A stretch of 64,000 nt of DNA, from positions 1,612,001 through 1,676,000 of the forward strand of contig NZ_CP069128.1 in the NCBI RefSeq assembly GCF_029637485.1, read 5' to 3'. This DNA comes from Sphingomonas sp. LHG3406-1 (GTDB lineage Bacteria > Pseudomonadota > Alphaproteobacteria > Sphingomonadales > Sphingomonadaceae). The notes beneath the pieces are model-generated. The model did not search any database. It had not been told where the DNA came from and saw only the letters and a program-made list of their open reading frames with translations. Shown in pieces: positions 38,000-47,097 of this stretch (the first letter of the stretch is position 1; each line of letters starts with the position of its first letter). Both the position numbers and the translations under genes were made by a program.

Positions 38000-39718
38000 T
38001 CAGTCCGCCAGCCGCGCCTTCATCAGCCCGCGCACGATATTGCCGACAAGGAAGCCCTCGCGCAGGTCGTCCTCGCGAAGGTCGCCCTCGATCGCCTTTC
38101 CGTTCGCGATCAATGTGTCGCGCAGCACGCCGGGAAGCAGCCCGCGGGCGAGCGGCGGGGTGACGAGCATTCCCTCCTTCTCGACGAAGACCGAGGTGAA
38201 GCTGCCTTCGGTGAGGCGCCCGTCGGGGTCGGCGAAGATCACCTCGTCCGCCCCGCTGGCGGTCCGCGCTTCGTCGTAGAAGGCGCGGTCGGTGGTCTTG
38301 AAGCGCAAGCGATAGTCGTCGGCCGGCACGGGCAAGGGCACCACCTTGACCGACAGCGGCTCGGCCGAGAGCCGCGGCAGCGGCCGCACCTCCACCGCCA
38401 TGGTCCCGGTCGGCGACAGCAGCAGCCGGGCGACGCCGGACGCCCGCCGCCCGAAGGTCGCCGCCTGAAGCTCGTTGCGGGCCGCATGCCGGTCGAAGCG
38501 GAAATCGAGCGCCGCCGCCGAAGCCTTCATCCGATCGAGGTGCCGGTCGAGTTCGATCATCCCGTCATGCGGGTCGAAGCGCATGGTCTCGATCAGGTCG
38601 ATGGACTGGCGGTCACGCGACACGAAGGCTCCCTTGGACAGGCATTCGGCCCATTCATCCACCGCAATGGAGTCCACCACAAGCCCGGAACCGAGCCCAA
38701 GCATCGCTTCGCCCGCATCGCTCCCGATCTGGAGCGTTCGGATCAGCACGCTGAAGCGCGCATCGCCACCCGGCTCGATCCACCCCGCCGCCCCGCAATA
38801 GGCGCCCCGCGGCGACGGCTCGAGCACCCGCAACGCCAGCATCGCTGCCACCTTGGGAGCGCCCGTCACCGATCCGCAGGGGAAGATGGTGCGCAGCACG
38901 TCGACCGCATCGAGCCCGTCCCGAAGCCGCGCCGTCACCCGGCTGACCATCTGCGTGACCGTGGGATAGCGTTCGATCGCGAACAGTTCGGGTACTGCGA
39001 CGCTGCCTGCCTCCGCCACCCTCGCGAGGTCGTTGCGGAGGAGATCGACGATCATCAGATTCTCCGCCCGGCTCTTGGCGTCGGCGGTGAGGACGGCGTC
39101 GTCCGCCAGCGGCCCGGCCGTGCCCTTCATCGGACGCGCCTCGATCACACCGTCACGGATGGTGAAGAATTGCTCGGGGCTGAGGCTCGCCAGCCAGCCC
39201 TCCGGATGCCGGATCAGCGCGCCCCAACCGGCGGCGGCCGAGCGCCTCAGCCGTGCATAAAGCGCGGCCGGGCTGCCGGCCACCGCCACCCGGCACGGAA
39301 AGGTGAGGTTCGCCTGATAATAGCCGCCGGCGCGAAGCTGCCCGTGGACCCGCTCGACCGCCGCAAGATAGTCGCCCCTCGCGACCAGTGGCTCCGGCGC
39401 TCCGGCGATGGCGCCCGCCGGGTCCGGCAGCAGCGCCTCGGCCTCCACCGCCTCATGCCCGTCGAACAGCCCGAACCACAGCAGCGGTCCCTTCCCCTGC
39501 CGGGCAGCGCCGGCCAGCGCCGGGTCGAGCGCATAGCCCGCTTCATAGGCGAGGAAGCCCGCCGCATGGGCCCCGCCACGCACCGCCTGCTGAAGCGCGG
39601 CGAGCGCCGGCACCACCTCGTCCATCGTCCGCGCGACGATCTCCCCCACCGGCTGCCGATAGAGTCGCGCGTGGCCGCCCGGACGGGCGTCGTCGAAGAG
39701 GAGAAATGGCGCTTTCAC
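38000..39718 (-). CDS. pabB: Bifunctional aminodeoxychorismate synthase I / aminodeoxychorismate lyase
   Basis: 572 residues with two fused enzymes of 4-aminobenzoate (folate) synthesis. Residues about 1-370 are component I (chorismate-binding): ARPMKGTAGP carries the Lys that marks PabB rather than TrpE, and IFPCGSVTGAPKVAA and GYYQANLTF fit. Residues about 375-572 are a fold-type IV PLP lyase (PabC): SIDLIETMRFDPHDG, LTEGSFTSVFV and PPLARGLLPGVLRD. The glutamine amidotransferase PabA must be elsewhere. GTG 39718 is chosen because upstream codons run into the divergent dipeptidase promoter. No clear ribosome site. Confidence 0.93.
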   Translation of the reverse strand: MKAPFLLFDDARPGGHARLYRQPVGEIVARTMDEVVPALAALQQAVRGGAHAAGFLAYEAGYALDPALAGAARQGKGPLLWFGLFDGHEAVEAEALLPDPAGAIAGAPEPLVARGDYLAAVERVHGQLRAGGYYQANLTFPCRVAVAGSPAALYARLRRSAAAGWGALIRHPEGWLASLSPEQFFTIRDGVIEARPMKGTAGPLADDAVLTADAKSRAENLMIVDLLRNDLARVAEAGSVAVPELFAIERYPTVTQMVSRVTARLRDGLDAVDVLRTIFPCGSVTGAPKVAAMLALRVLEPSPRGAYCGAAGWIEPGGDARFSVLIRTLQIGSDAGEAMLGLGSGLVVDSIAVDEWAECLSKGAFVSRDRQSIDLIETMRFDPHDGMIELDRHLDRMKASAAALDFRFDRHAARNELQAATFGRRASGVARLLLSPTGTMAVEVRPLPRLSAEPLSVKVVPLPVPADDYRLRFKTTDRAFYDEARTASGADEVIFADPDGRLTEGSFTSVFVEKEGMLVTPPLARGLLPGVLRDTLIANGKAIEGDLREDDLREGFLVGNIVRGLMKARLAD

Positions 39719-39764
39719 AAACCAGCGTTTGCAAGCGCCGCGCCGCTCCGTAAAGCTGGTGCAT

Positions 39765-41024
39765 ATGCGCATGTCCCTTCTGCTCGCCGCCGCGAGCCTG
39801 CTAACGGTTCCCGCCATGGCCCAGCCGATCGAACCCAAGGTCCAGCAACGGATCGACCGGATCCTCAAGCGGACGCCGCTTATCGACGGGCACAACGACC
39901 TGCCCTGGGCGCTGCGGGAGGATTTCGGCAGCAAGGTCGAGGGCCTCGCCAGCGGGACCGACAAATGGACCCCGCCGCTGATGACCGACATGGCCCGGCT
40001 CCGCACCGGCCGCGTCGGCGGGCAGTTCTGGTCAGTCTACATCAGCGGCACGATCCTCGGCGACGAGGCGGTCCGGGTCACGCTCGAACAGATCGATACC
40101 GCCCACCGGATCATCGATTCCTACCCGAACGACCTTCGCTTCGTCCGCACCGCCGACGAGATGGTCGCCGCGCACAAGGCCGGGCGGATCGGCTCCATGC
40201 TCGGGATCGAGGGCGGCCGGCAGATCGGCGGGAGCATGGCCGCGCTGCGCCGCTTCTATGACCTCGGCGTCCGCTACATGACCCTCACCCACAACCAGAC
40301 GACCGAATGGGCCGACGCCGGCACCGACGAGCCGAGGTATGACGGCCTGTCGCCCTTCGGCCTCGAGGTGGTGAAGGAGATGAACCGCCTCGGCATGCTG
40401 GTCGACCTCAGCCACGTCAGCGCCGCCACCATGCGCGACGCCATCGCTGCCTCCAGGGCACCGGTCATTTTCTCCCATTCCAGCGCGGCGGGCGTGAACC
40501 CCCACCCGCGCAACGTGCCCGACGACGTGCTGCGGCTGATGCCGGCCAATGGCGGCGTGGTGATGGTGACCTGGGTGCCGAGCTTCCTCAGCCAGGCCAT
40601 GTGGAAGTGGGACGGCGAATTCGCCGCTGAGGAAGCCCGCCTCAAGACCTACAATCGCGCCAATGCCGCCGCCGTCACCAGGGGCATGGAAGCCTGGGTC
40701 GCGGCCAACCCCCGCCCCGTGGTCGGGATCAAGGACGTCGCGGACCATATCGAGCATGTCGTCCGGATCGCCGGCGTCGACCATGTCGGCATCGGCGGCG
40801 ATCTCGACGGCATTCCGCGCACGCCGGTCGGGCTCGAGGGCGTCGAGGCCTATCCCCGCCTGTTCGCCGAACTGATCCGCCGCGGCTGGTCCGACGCCGA
40901 CCTCGCCAGGCTCGCCGGCGGCAACGTGCTCCGCGCGCTCCGGGGCGCCGAGGCGACCGCCCGTTCGATGAAGGACCTACCCCCGTCCATGGCCGTGCTT
41001 GAGAAGCCGGCCGCCAGCAAATAG
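39765..41024 (+). CDS. Exported membrane dipeptidase (peptidase M19)
   Basis: 419 residues: a signal peptide (MSLLLAAASLLTVPAMAQ) and a zinc-dependent renal-dipeptidase-like amidohydrolase. Zinc motif PLIDGHNDLPW near residue 42, Glu in SMLGIEGGRQIGGS, VDLSHVS and IFSHSSAAGVNPHPRN give the remaining ligands; DHVGIGGDLDGI closes the site. It cleaves dipeptides, probably in the periplasm. ATG 39765 or 39771 could start it; both keep the signal peptide. It is followed after 11 bp by another exported peptidase. Confidence 0.92.
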   Translation: MRMSLLLAAASLLTVPAMAQPIEPKVQQRIDRILKRTPLIDGHNDLPWALREDFGSKVEGLASGTDKWTPPLMTDMARLRTGRVGGQFWSVYISGTILGDEAVRVTLEQIDTAHRIIDSYPNDLRFVRTADEMVAAHKAGRIGSMLGIEGGRQIGGSMAALRRFYDLGVRYMTLTHNQTTEWADAGTDEPRYDGLSPFGLEVVKEMNRLGMLVDLSHVSAATMRDAIAASRAPVIFSHSSAAGVNPHPRNVPDDVLRLMPANGGVVMVTWVPSFLSQAMWKWDGEFAAEEARLKTYNRANAAAVTRGMEAWVAANPRPVVGIKDVADHIEHVVRIAGVDHVGIGGDLDGIPRTPVGLEGVEAYPRLFAELIRRGWSDADLARLAGGNVLRALRGAEATARSMKDLPPSMAVLEKPAASK

Positions 41025-41035
41025 GAACTTCGCTC

Positions 41036-42976
41036 ATGCTGAACCGGATCACGCTCGCGCTCGCCGCGTCCACCGCCCTCGTCGCCGTCCCGGCCTTCGC
41101 CCAGGCGCCCGCCGCCGCCGCGCCGAAGCCCGCCGCGCTCACCGTCCAGGCGGTGCCGCCGGTTCCGGCCGAGCTGGCCGCCCGCACCCGCGCCTACCAG
41201 GAGCTGCGCTCCGCCGGCTTCGCGGGCTGGAACAGCCGCGACCGCTCGATGCTGGTCCGCACCCGCTTCGGCAACGTGCCCCAGCTCCACCGCGTCGCCG
41301 GCCCGATGATGGACCGCCAGCAGATCACCTTCGAAGCCGAGCCGGTGGGCGGCAGCTGGGCGCCGTCGGGCGACGTCCTCGCCATCCAGAAGGACATTGG
41401 CGGCAACGAAATCTTCCAGATCTACCGCCTCGACGCCGGCCGCCTGACCCTGCTCACCGACGGCAAGAGCCGCAACGGCATCGGCAGCTGGAGCAAGGAC
41501 GGCAAGCTGATCGGCTATTCCTCAACCCGCCGCAACGGCACCGACACCGACCTCTACGTGATGGATCCGCGCGATCCGAAGACCGACCGCATGGTCGCCG
41601 AGGTCAAGGGCGGCGGCTGGGGCATCGCCGCCTTCGCGCCGGGCAATGCGAGGGCGCTGGTGCTGAACTACCAGCAGGTCACCAACTCCGACCCCTATCT
41701 TCTCGACCTCGCCACCCGCCAGCTTACCCCGATCGGCGACCACAAGAAGGACATCGCCTTCGGCGGCGCGCAGTTCGCGCCCGGCGGCGCGCTGTGGGTC
41801 CTCTCCGACGAGGACAGCGACGTCCAGCGGCTCGGCCGCCTCGACCCCGCGACCGGCCGCTTCACCCCGGTCGCCAACGCCGGCCGCTGGGACATCGACG
41901 AGTTCGACATTTCCGAAGACGGCCGCACCATCGCCTACATGACCAACGAGGCCGGCATCAGCCGCCTCTACCTGCTCGACGTCGCCAGTGGCCGCGCGCG
42001 GCAGGTGCAGGGTCTCCCGGTCGGAGTCGCCGGCGGGCTCGAGTTCGCGCCGTGGGGCGAACTCGGCTTCACCTTCAACTCGGCCAAGGGCCCGGCCGAC
42101 GCCTGGTCGCTCAACCCCGCCACCGGCAAGCTCACCCGCTGGACCCAGAGCGAGACCGGCGGCCTCGACTTTTCCCGCAACCCCGAAGCCCAGCTGATCG
42201 AGGTCGCGAGCTTCGACGGCGAGAAGGTCTCGGGCTTCCTCTACCGCCCCGACCCGGCCAAATTCCCCGGCAAGCGGCCGGTGATCGTCGACATCCACGG
42301 CGGGCCGGAAGGGCAGGAGCGCCCCGGCTTCCAGGGCCGCGACAATTACCTGATCAACGAGCTCGGCATCGCCGTCTTCCTGCCCAACGTCCGCGGCTCG
42401 ACCGGCTTCGGCAAGCGCTTCGTCAGCCTCGACAACGGTCCGTTCAAGCGCGAGGATTCGGTCAAGGACATCGGTGCCTTCCTCGACGCGCTGAAGAAGG
42501 ATGCGGCGATCGACGCCAACCGCATGGCGGTGACCGGCGGAAGCTACGGCGGCTACATGTGCTACGCCTCGGCCATCCGCTACGCCGACAGCTTCAAGGG
42601 CGCGCTCTGCAACGTCGCCATCTCCAACTTCGTCACCTTCCTCGAAAATACGCAAAGCTACCGCCGCGACCTTCGCCGGGTCGAATATGGTGACGAGCGC
42701 GATCCTGCCCAGCGCGCCAAGCTGCAGGAGATCAGCCCGCTCCGCCGAATCGGCGAGATCAAGGCGCCCGTCTTCGTCGTCCAGGGCGCCAACGACCCGC
42801 GCGTGCCCAAGTCGGAGGCCGACCAGATCGTTGCCGGCCTGAACGCCCGCCCGGGCGCCGCGCCGACCTGGTACATGGTCGGCGAGAACGAAGGGCACGG
42901 CTTCGGCAAGAAGGAGAACCAGGACTATCTGTTCTGGTCGACCCTGCAGTTCTGGCAGCAGACCCTTCTCAAGTGA
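41036..42976 (+). CDS. Exported S9 family serine peptidase
   Basis: 646 residues: signal peptide (LALAASTALVAVPAFAQA), an N-terminal beta-propeller of WD/PD40-like blades and a C-terminal prolyl-oligopeptidase catalytic domain. Catalytic triad by position: Ser503 in GGSYGGYMCYA, Asp587 in GANDPRVP, His621 in NEGHGFGKK. Acts on short peptides or acylated peptides, probably in the periplasm. Its last bases overlap the GTG of the following MBL gene (GTGA), so the dipeptidase, this peptidase and the MBL gene form a run. Confidence 0.93.
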   Translation: MLNRITLALAASTALVAVPAFAQAPAAAAPKPAALTVQAVPPVPAELAARTRAYQELRSAGFAGWNSRDRSMLVRTRFGNVPQLHRVAGPMMDRQQITFEAEPVGGSWAPSGDVLAIQKDIGGNEIFQIYRLDAGRLTLLTDGKSRNGIGSWSKDGKLIGYSSTRRNGTDTDLYVMDPRDPKTDRMVAEVKGGGWGIAAFAPGNARALVLNYQQVTNSDPYLLDLATRQLTPIGDHKKDIAFGGAQFAPGGALWVLSDEDSDVQRLGRLDPATGRFTPVANAGRWDIDEFDISEDGRTIAYMTNEAGISRLYLLDVASGRARQVQGLPVGVAGGLEFAPWGELGFTFNSAKGPADAWSLNPATGKLTRWTQSETGGLDFSRNPEAQLIEVASFDGEKVSGFLYRPDPAKFPGKRPVIVDIHGGPEGQERPGFQGRDNYLINELGIAVFLPNVRGSTGFGKRFVSLDNGPFKREDSVKDIGAFLDALKKDAAIDANRMAVTGGSYGGYMCYASAIRYADSFKGALCNVAISNFVTFLENTQSYRRDLRRVEYGDERDPAQRAKLQEISPLRRIGEIKAPVFVVQGANDPRVPKSEADQIVAGLNARPGAAPTWYMVGENEGHGFGKKENQDYLFWSTLQFWQQTLLK

Positions 42977-43638
42977 GCTCCGACAGCGATCCGCCGCTCA
43001 AGGCGATGGTGATCCCGGTCACTCCGCTCCAGCAGAATTGCACCCTCCTCTGGTGCACGGCGACGAACAAGGCGGCCTTGTGCGATCCGGGCGGCGACCT
43101 GCCGAAGCTCCGGGCCGCCGTCGCCCAGGCCGGGGTGACGGTCGAGAAGATCATCCTCACCCACGGCCATATCGATCATTGCGGACAGGCGGGGCAGCTC
43201 GCGGCCGAGCTTGGCGTGCCGATCGAAGGCCCGCACATGGATGATCTGTTCTGGATCGCCCGGCTGGCGGACGATGGCGCGGCCTATGGCATCGATGCCT
43301 CGCCGTTCGAGCCGAACCGCTGGCTGACCGACGGCGAGCAGGTGACCGTCGGCGACCTCGTGCTCGACGTCTACCACACCCCCGGCCACACGCCGGGCCA
43401 CGTCATCTTCCACCATCCGCCCTCCAGCCTGGCCCTTGTCGGCGACGTGCTGTTCGCGGACTCGATCGGCCGCACCGACTTTCCCCTGTCCGACCACCAG
43501 GCGCTGCTCGATTCGGTCAGGGACAAGCTGTGGCCGCTCGGCGGCGAGACGGTGTTCATCCCGGGCCATGGCCCGATGAGCAGCTTCGAGCGCGAACGGG
43601 CAAGCAATCCCTTCGTCGGCGATTCCGTTCTCGTCTGA
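42973..43638 (+). CDS. MBL-fold hydrolase, glyoxalase II-like
   Basis: 221-residue metallo-beta-lactamase-fold protein with the dizinc motif LTHGHIDHCGQAG, metal ligands in YHTPGHTPGHVIF and GDVLFADSIGRTDF, and the terminal PGHGPMSSF. The pattern is that of the GloB/YcbL group of hydroxyacylglutathione-hydrolase-like enzymes, but the longer C-terminal substrate domain of true glyoxalase II is missing. GTG 42973 overlaps the preceding stop. After it comes a 411-bp intergenic region. Confidence 0.9.
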   Translation: MSSDSDPPLKAMVIPVTPLQQNCTLLWCTATNKAALCDPGGDLPKLRAAVAQAGVTVEKIILTHGHIDHCGQAGQLAAELGVPIEGPHMDDLFWIARLADDGAAYGIDASPFEPNRWLTDGEQVTVGDLVLDVYHTPGHTPGHVIFHHPPSSLALVGDVLFADSIGRTDFPLSDHQALLDSVRDKLWPLGGETVFIPGHGPMSSFERERASNPFVGDSVLV

Positions 43639-43770
43639 GCACCGTCCCGGCGCCGGCCGGAATCCCGGGAGTCGATGCGCAACGCCTTGAACTATAGGAT
43701 TTGGTCCGCTCTGCTCCGGCGGATGCGGACGAATGCCCCTCACGACGCCGAACGATGCCCGCAACGCCGG

Positions 43771-43818
43771 GGCGCGAAGTGGACAAAGTGAAATCCAAGA
43801 CGGAATTTCTTTTTCCGC
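43771..43818 (-). repeat. Dispersed intergenic repeat, copy A
   Basis: On the minus strand a 26-nt core (43799-43774) begins CTTGGATT and ends GTCCACTTCGC. It matches 22 of 26 positions with copy B at 49855-49880; all four differences are C/T changes. Both copies are preceded by an A-rich run and lie in gene-free DNA. Probably a short palindromic or REP-like family of the genus. Confidence 0.55.
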
Positions 43819-43910
43819 ACGGCCGGCGACGCGGACAGCATGGATGATCCGGGCAAAGTGCGCGTCTGCCAGATTCCTCTTTGTCGCGGCGGCCTCGAAA
43901 GACCCCAAGC

Positions 43911-43938
43911 TTGCTTCCCCCGCACTTTGCGCTATAGG
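43911..43938 (+). promoter_or_regulatory. Housekeeping-type promoter for rpmF
   Basis: TTGCTT (43911-43916) and TATAGG (43933-43938) are separated by 16 bp, close to a sigma-70 pattern. A transcript would start near 43945 and carry a leader of about 105 nt before rpmF, possibly extending through plsX-fabH. Confidence 0.45.
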
Positions 43939-44049
43939 CCCCCATCGTTCGCGACGATCCCTCGCCGCCTCGGGCTCCGTGCCCGGTTGAGCTCGGCAAA
44001 GGACCGTCGCCTTCTTTTTTGACCGCAACAGCTTAGAACAGGTGCCGCA

Positions 44050-44229
44050 ATGGCCGTCCCCAAGAGAAAGACCTCGCCCTCGAAGCGCAACATGCGCCGC
44101 AGCCATCATGCGCTGACCCCGGCGAGCTTCCAGGAATGCCCGAACTGCGGCGAGCTCAAGCTCCCGCACAATCTCTGCCAGGCCTGCGGCCATTATAACG
44201 GCCGCGAGATCGTTTCGACCGAGGCCTGA
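44050..44229 (+). CDS. rpmF: 50S ribosomal protein L32
   Basis: 59 residues; small, basic, with the L32 opening [20 protein letters not shown] and a zinc-ribbon pair [18 protein letters not shown]. Component of the large ribosomal subunit. Located just upstream of plsX and fabH, an arrangement conserved in many proteobacteria that ties ribosome and lipid synthesis. ATG 44050 is the only sensible start; the protein is of normal length. A promoter-like sequence lies about 110 bp upstream. Confidence 0.97.
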   Translation: MAVPKRKTSPSKRNMRRSHHALTPASFQECPNCGELKLPHNLCQACGHYNGREIVSTEA

Positions 44230-44273
44230 AGAGCTTCGCTGACGTGAATCGCGGAACCGCCAGCGCCCACGCT

Positions 44274-45332
44274 ATGAGCGCTCCGCGGATTGCAGTGGAT
44301 GCCATGGGGGGCGATGCCGGTCCGGCAGCGATGCTGGGCGGGATCGAGCGCGCCCTCCGCGCCGACCGCTCGCTCCGCTTCACCGTCGTCGGCGACGAGG
44401 CGCTCCTCGCTCCCCAGCTCGAGCGCCTTGCGCTTCCGGCGGGCAGCGCCACCATCCTCCACGCGCCCGACAGCATCGCCGGCGACGAGAAGCCGAGCCA
44501 GGCGCTCCGCCGCGCCCGCACCACGTCGATGGGTCTTGCCATCAATGCGGTAAAGGAAGGCGCCGCCGACGCGGCTCTCTCGGCCGGCAACACCGGCGCG
44601 CTGATGGCGATGAGCAAGCTCGCGCTGCGCACCATGCCCGGAATCGACCGTCCGGCGCTGACCGCCCTGCTGCCGACGCTCGGCAGCCACGATTGCGTCA
44701 TGCTCGATCTCGGCGCCAACACCGAGTGCGACGCGCAGAACCTTGTCCAGTTCGCCGTCATGGGCGCCGCCTATGCGCGCACCGCGCTCGGCCTCAAGCG
44801 CCCGCGGGTGAAGCTGCTCAACATCGGCACCGAGGAACTGAAGGGCACCGACGAGCTCAAGGAAGCCGCCGCCATGCTGCGCGAGGCGACCTACCTCCCC
44901 CTCGCCTTCAACGGCTTCACCGAAGGCGACCAATTGTCGCGCGGCAATGTCGACGTGGTGGTGACCGACGGCTTTTCCGGCAACATCGCGCTCAAGACCG
45001 CGGAAGGAACGGCGCGCTTCGTCACCGACCTCCTGCGCCGCGCCTTCACGTCATCGCTGCGCTCCAAGGCGGGGTTCGCCCTGTCAAAGCCAGCGCTGCA
45101 CATGCTCAAGGTCCATCTCGATCCCAACAACCACAATGGCGCGGTCTTCCTCGGCCTCAACGGCCTTGTCGTGAAGAGCCACGGCGGGGCGACCGCCAAG
45201 GGCATCGCCAATGCCATCGCCGTCGCGGCGCGCATGGTGCGCGGCGACATCGTTCGCCAGGTCACCACCGACCTCGACGAATTCCGTGCCCATGCCTTTG
45301 CCGGAGCGACCGTTTCCAGTGACCCTTCGTAG
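44274..45332 (+). CDS. plsX: Phosphate acyltransferase PlsX
   Basis: 352 residues; makes acyl-phosphate from acyl-ACP for phospholipid synthesis at the membrane surface. Motifs: [48 protein letters not shown] and [19 protein letters not shown] 44274 gives the canonical start; a GTG at 44244 would add ten residues. The 3' end overlaps the likely GTG of fabH by 14 bp. It is part of the rpmF-plsX-fabH-ihfA-merR series. Confidence 0.96.
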   Translation: MSAPRIAVDAMGGDAGPAAMLGGIERALRADRSLRFTVVGDEALLAPQLERLALPAGSATILHAPDSIAGDEKPSQALRRARTTSMGLAINAVKEGAADAALSAGNTGALMAMSKLALRTMPGIDRPALTALLPTLGSHDCVMLDLGANTECDAQNLVQFAVMGAAYARTALGLKRPRVKLLNIGTEELKGTDELKEAAAMLREATYLPLAFNGFTEGDQLSRGNVDVVVTDGFSGNIALKTAEGTARFVTDLLRRAFTSSLRSKAGFALSKPALHMLKVHLDPNNHNGAVFLGLNGLVVKSHGGATAKGIANAIAVAARMVRGDIVRQVTTDLDEFRAHAFAGATVSSDPS

Positions 45333-46281
45333 CGTCTTCCTCGGGGTCGGATCGGCGCTGCCCGCCCGGCGCGTCGACAATGCGGAACTCGCCGCACAGG
45401 TGGACACGTCCGACGAGTGGATCGTCGAGCGCACGGGCATCCGCAGCCGCTATATCGCCGGCGATGGCGAGACGACCGCCAGCCTCGCCGCGGAGGCCTG
45501 CCGCAAGGCGCTCGCCGACGCCGGGCTCGAGGCGACCGACATCGGCCTCATCGTGCTCGCCACCGCGACCCCCGACCAGACCTTCCCGAGCTCGGCCACC
45601 AAAGTCCAGCACATGCTCGGGATCAAGGACGCGATCGCGTTCGACGTCCATGCCGTCTGCACGGGCTTCCTCTACGCGCTGACCGTCGCCGACTCGATGC
45701 TGCGCGGCGGCAATGCCAAGACCGCGCTGGTGATCGGCGCGGAGACCTTCAGCCGCATCCTCGACTGGGAAGATCGCACCACCTGCGTCCTGTTCGGCGA
45801 CGGTGCCGGCGCGGTGGTGCTTCGCGCGGAAGAGACGGACGGGCGCGGGATCCTCGCGACCAAGCTCCATGCCGACGGCAAGTGGGGCGACATGCTCTAT
45901 GTCGACGGCGGCCCCTCGACCACCGGGACGGTCGGCAAGCTGCGCATGAAGGGCCGCGAAGTCTTCCGTCATGCGGTCGTGAACCTCGCCGACGTGCTCG
46001 GCGAAGTGCTCGAGGAGGCGGGCCTTACGCCGGACGATGTCGACTGGGTCGTGCCGCATCAGGCGAACGCCCGGATCATCGACGCGACCGCCCGCAAGCT
46101 CGGCCTGTCGCCCGACAAGGTGGTGCTGACGGTCGACCGCCACGCCAATACTTCCGCCGCCTCGGTGCCGCTGGCGCTCGACGTCGCGGTGAAGGACGGA
46201 CGGATCAAGCGCGGCGATACGGTGGTACTCGAGGCGATGGGCGGCGGCTTCACCTGGGGCGCCGCGGTACTTTCCGTTTAA
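45319..46281 (+). CDS. fabH: 3-oxoacyl-ACP synthase III
   Basis: 320-residue ketoacyl-ACP synthase that condenses acetyl-CoA with malonyl-ACP to start fatty-acid synthesis. Catalytic triad by position: Cys114 in [11 protein letters not shown], His247 in [10 protein letters not shown], Asn277 in [11 protein letters not shown]. The N-terminus [17 protein letters not shown] is standard. GTG 45319 is favoured; ATG 45291 would add nine residues in a region overlapping plsX. Followed after 114 bp by ihfA. Confidence 0.96.
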   Translation: MTLRSVFLGVGSALPARRVDNAELAAQVDTSDEWIVERTGIRSRYIAGDGETTASLAAEACRKALADAGLEATDIGLIVLATATPDQTFPSSATKVQHMLGIKDAIAFDVHAVCTGFLYALTVADSMLRGGNAKTALVIGAETFSRILDWEDRTTCVLFGDGAGAVVLRAEETDGRGILATKLHADGKWGDMLYVDGGPSTTGTVGKLRMKGREVFRHAVVNLADVLGEVLEEAGLTPDDVDWVVPHQANARIIDATARKLGLSPDKVVLTVDRHANTSAASVPLALDVAVKDGRIKRGDTVVLEAMGGGFTWGAAVLSV

Positions 46282-46395
46282 CGGCTGGACAGGAAACGTC
46301 TTTTCCCTTGATTGTCTGTTTGCCGACGGTGACCTTATCCGTTATGCAGCCATGGGGGCGCGAGCAGGGGCGCGTCGACAGGGCGGGAGTATAGG

Positions 46396-46731
46396 ATGGC
46401 CGACGCAGGCGTCCCGCGTGGCGGGCACAATGGCGAAATGCATGCCGGGACTCTGACCCGAGCTGATCTCGGCGATGTCGTGCATCGCAAGCTCGGGCTC
46501 AGCCGGGCCGAGTCGGCCTCGATGGTCGAGCGGCTTCTCCATCACATGTGCGCTGCGCTTGCCGAGGGCGAGAACGTCAAGATCTCGGGCTTTGGCAGCT
46601 TCATCCTCCGCGACAAGGGCGAGCGGATCGGCCGTAATCCGAAGACCGGTGTGGAGGTGCCGATCGCCCCGCGCCGCGTTATGACCTTCCGCGCCAGTCA
46701 GACCATGCGCGACCGAATCGCGCGCGGATAA
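46396..46731 (+). CDS. ihfA: Integration host factor alpha subunit
   Basis: 111-residue HU/IHF-fold DNA-bending protein. [20 protein letters not shown] and [25 protein letters not shown] (opening of the beta arm; residues about 65-90) are IHF-alpha marks, and the Pro-tipped arm is intact. Forms a heterodimer with IhfB and bends specific sites in promoters and recombination complexes. It has a Gly/His-containing N-terminal extension of about 16 residues. A downstream ATG (46441) is an alternative start. Confidence 0.94.
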   Translation: MADAGVPRGGHNGEMHAGTLTRADLGDVVHRKLGLSRAESASMVERLLHHMCAALAEGENVKISGFGSFILRDKGERIGRNPKTGVEVPIAPRRVMTFRASQTMRDRIARG

Positions 46732-46734
46732 GTC

Positions 46735-47097
46735 GTGCCGGGCACCTCCGGGCCCAAGGACGCGCAGGCCTTTCGCACCATCGGCGAAGTTTCCGCCGAC
46801 CTCGGCATCGCGCAGCACATCCTTCGCTACTGGGAGACCCGCTTCCCGCAGCTGAAGCCGCTCCAGCGCGCCGGCAACCGCCGCTACTACCGGCCCGAGG
46901 ACGTTGCCCTCGTCGCGCGCATCGACCAGTTGCTCAACCGCGAAGGCTATACGGTGAAGGGCGTGCAGCAACTGCTGAGGAGCGGCGCTGCGCCCTCGCC
47001 GGCCGTCGCGACTCCCCCGCCTGCCGACCCTCGCGAGAATCTAGTCGAGGCGCTCAAGCGGGTGCGGACCACGCTCAGCAAGGCCCTCTCCGACTGA
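46735..47097 (+). CDS. MerR family transcriptional regulator
   Basis: 120 residues: an N-terminal MerR winged helix ([25 protein letters not shown], seen in shorter segments, and [20 protein letters not shown]) and a short Pro/Ala-rich C-terminal tail without the metal-binding cysteines of classical MerR. Position after ihfA is conserved in alphaproteobacteria. Ligand and targets unknown. GTG 46735 starts 3 bp after the ihfA stop. The last 57 bp overlap the convergent DinG-like gene. Confidence 0.9.
   Translation: MPGTSGPKDAQAFRTIGEVSADLGIAQHILRYWETRFPQLKPLQRAGNRRYYRPEDVALVARIDQLLNREGYTVKGVQQLLRSGAAPSPAVATPPPADPRENLVEALKRVRTTLSKALSD

Larger units (their letters stand above)
43639..44049. other. 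411-bp intergenic region before rpmF: repeats and a promoter
   Basis: No gene is visible. It holds a 6-bp GTCCGC/GCGGAC hairpin with a 15-base loop (43704-43730), one copy of a dispersed repeat on the minus strand (43771-43818), and a promoter-like sequence (43911-43938). Several frames read through the repeat but give peptides typical of repeat translation, not proteins. Confidence 0.6.

Noticed and set aside
43733..43999. Short open frames on both strands in the gap before rpmF
   Set aside because: They run through a dispersed repeat and contain no recognisable protein; a similar peptide appears from the repeat copy at 49.85 kb.
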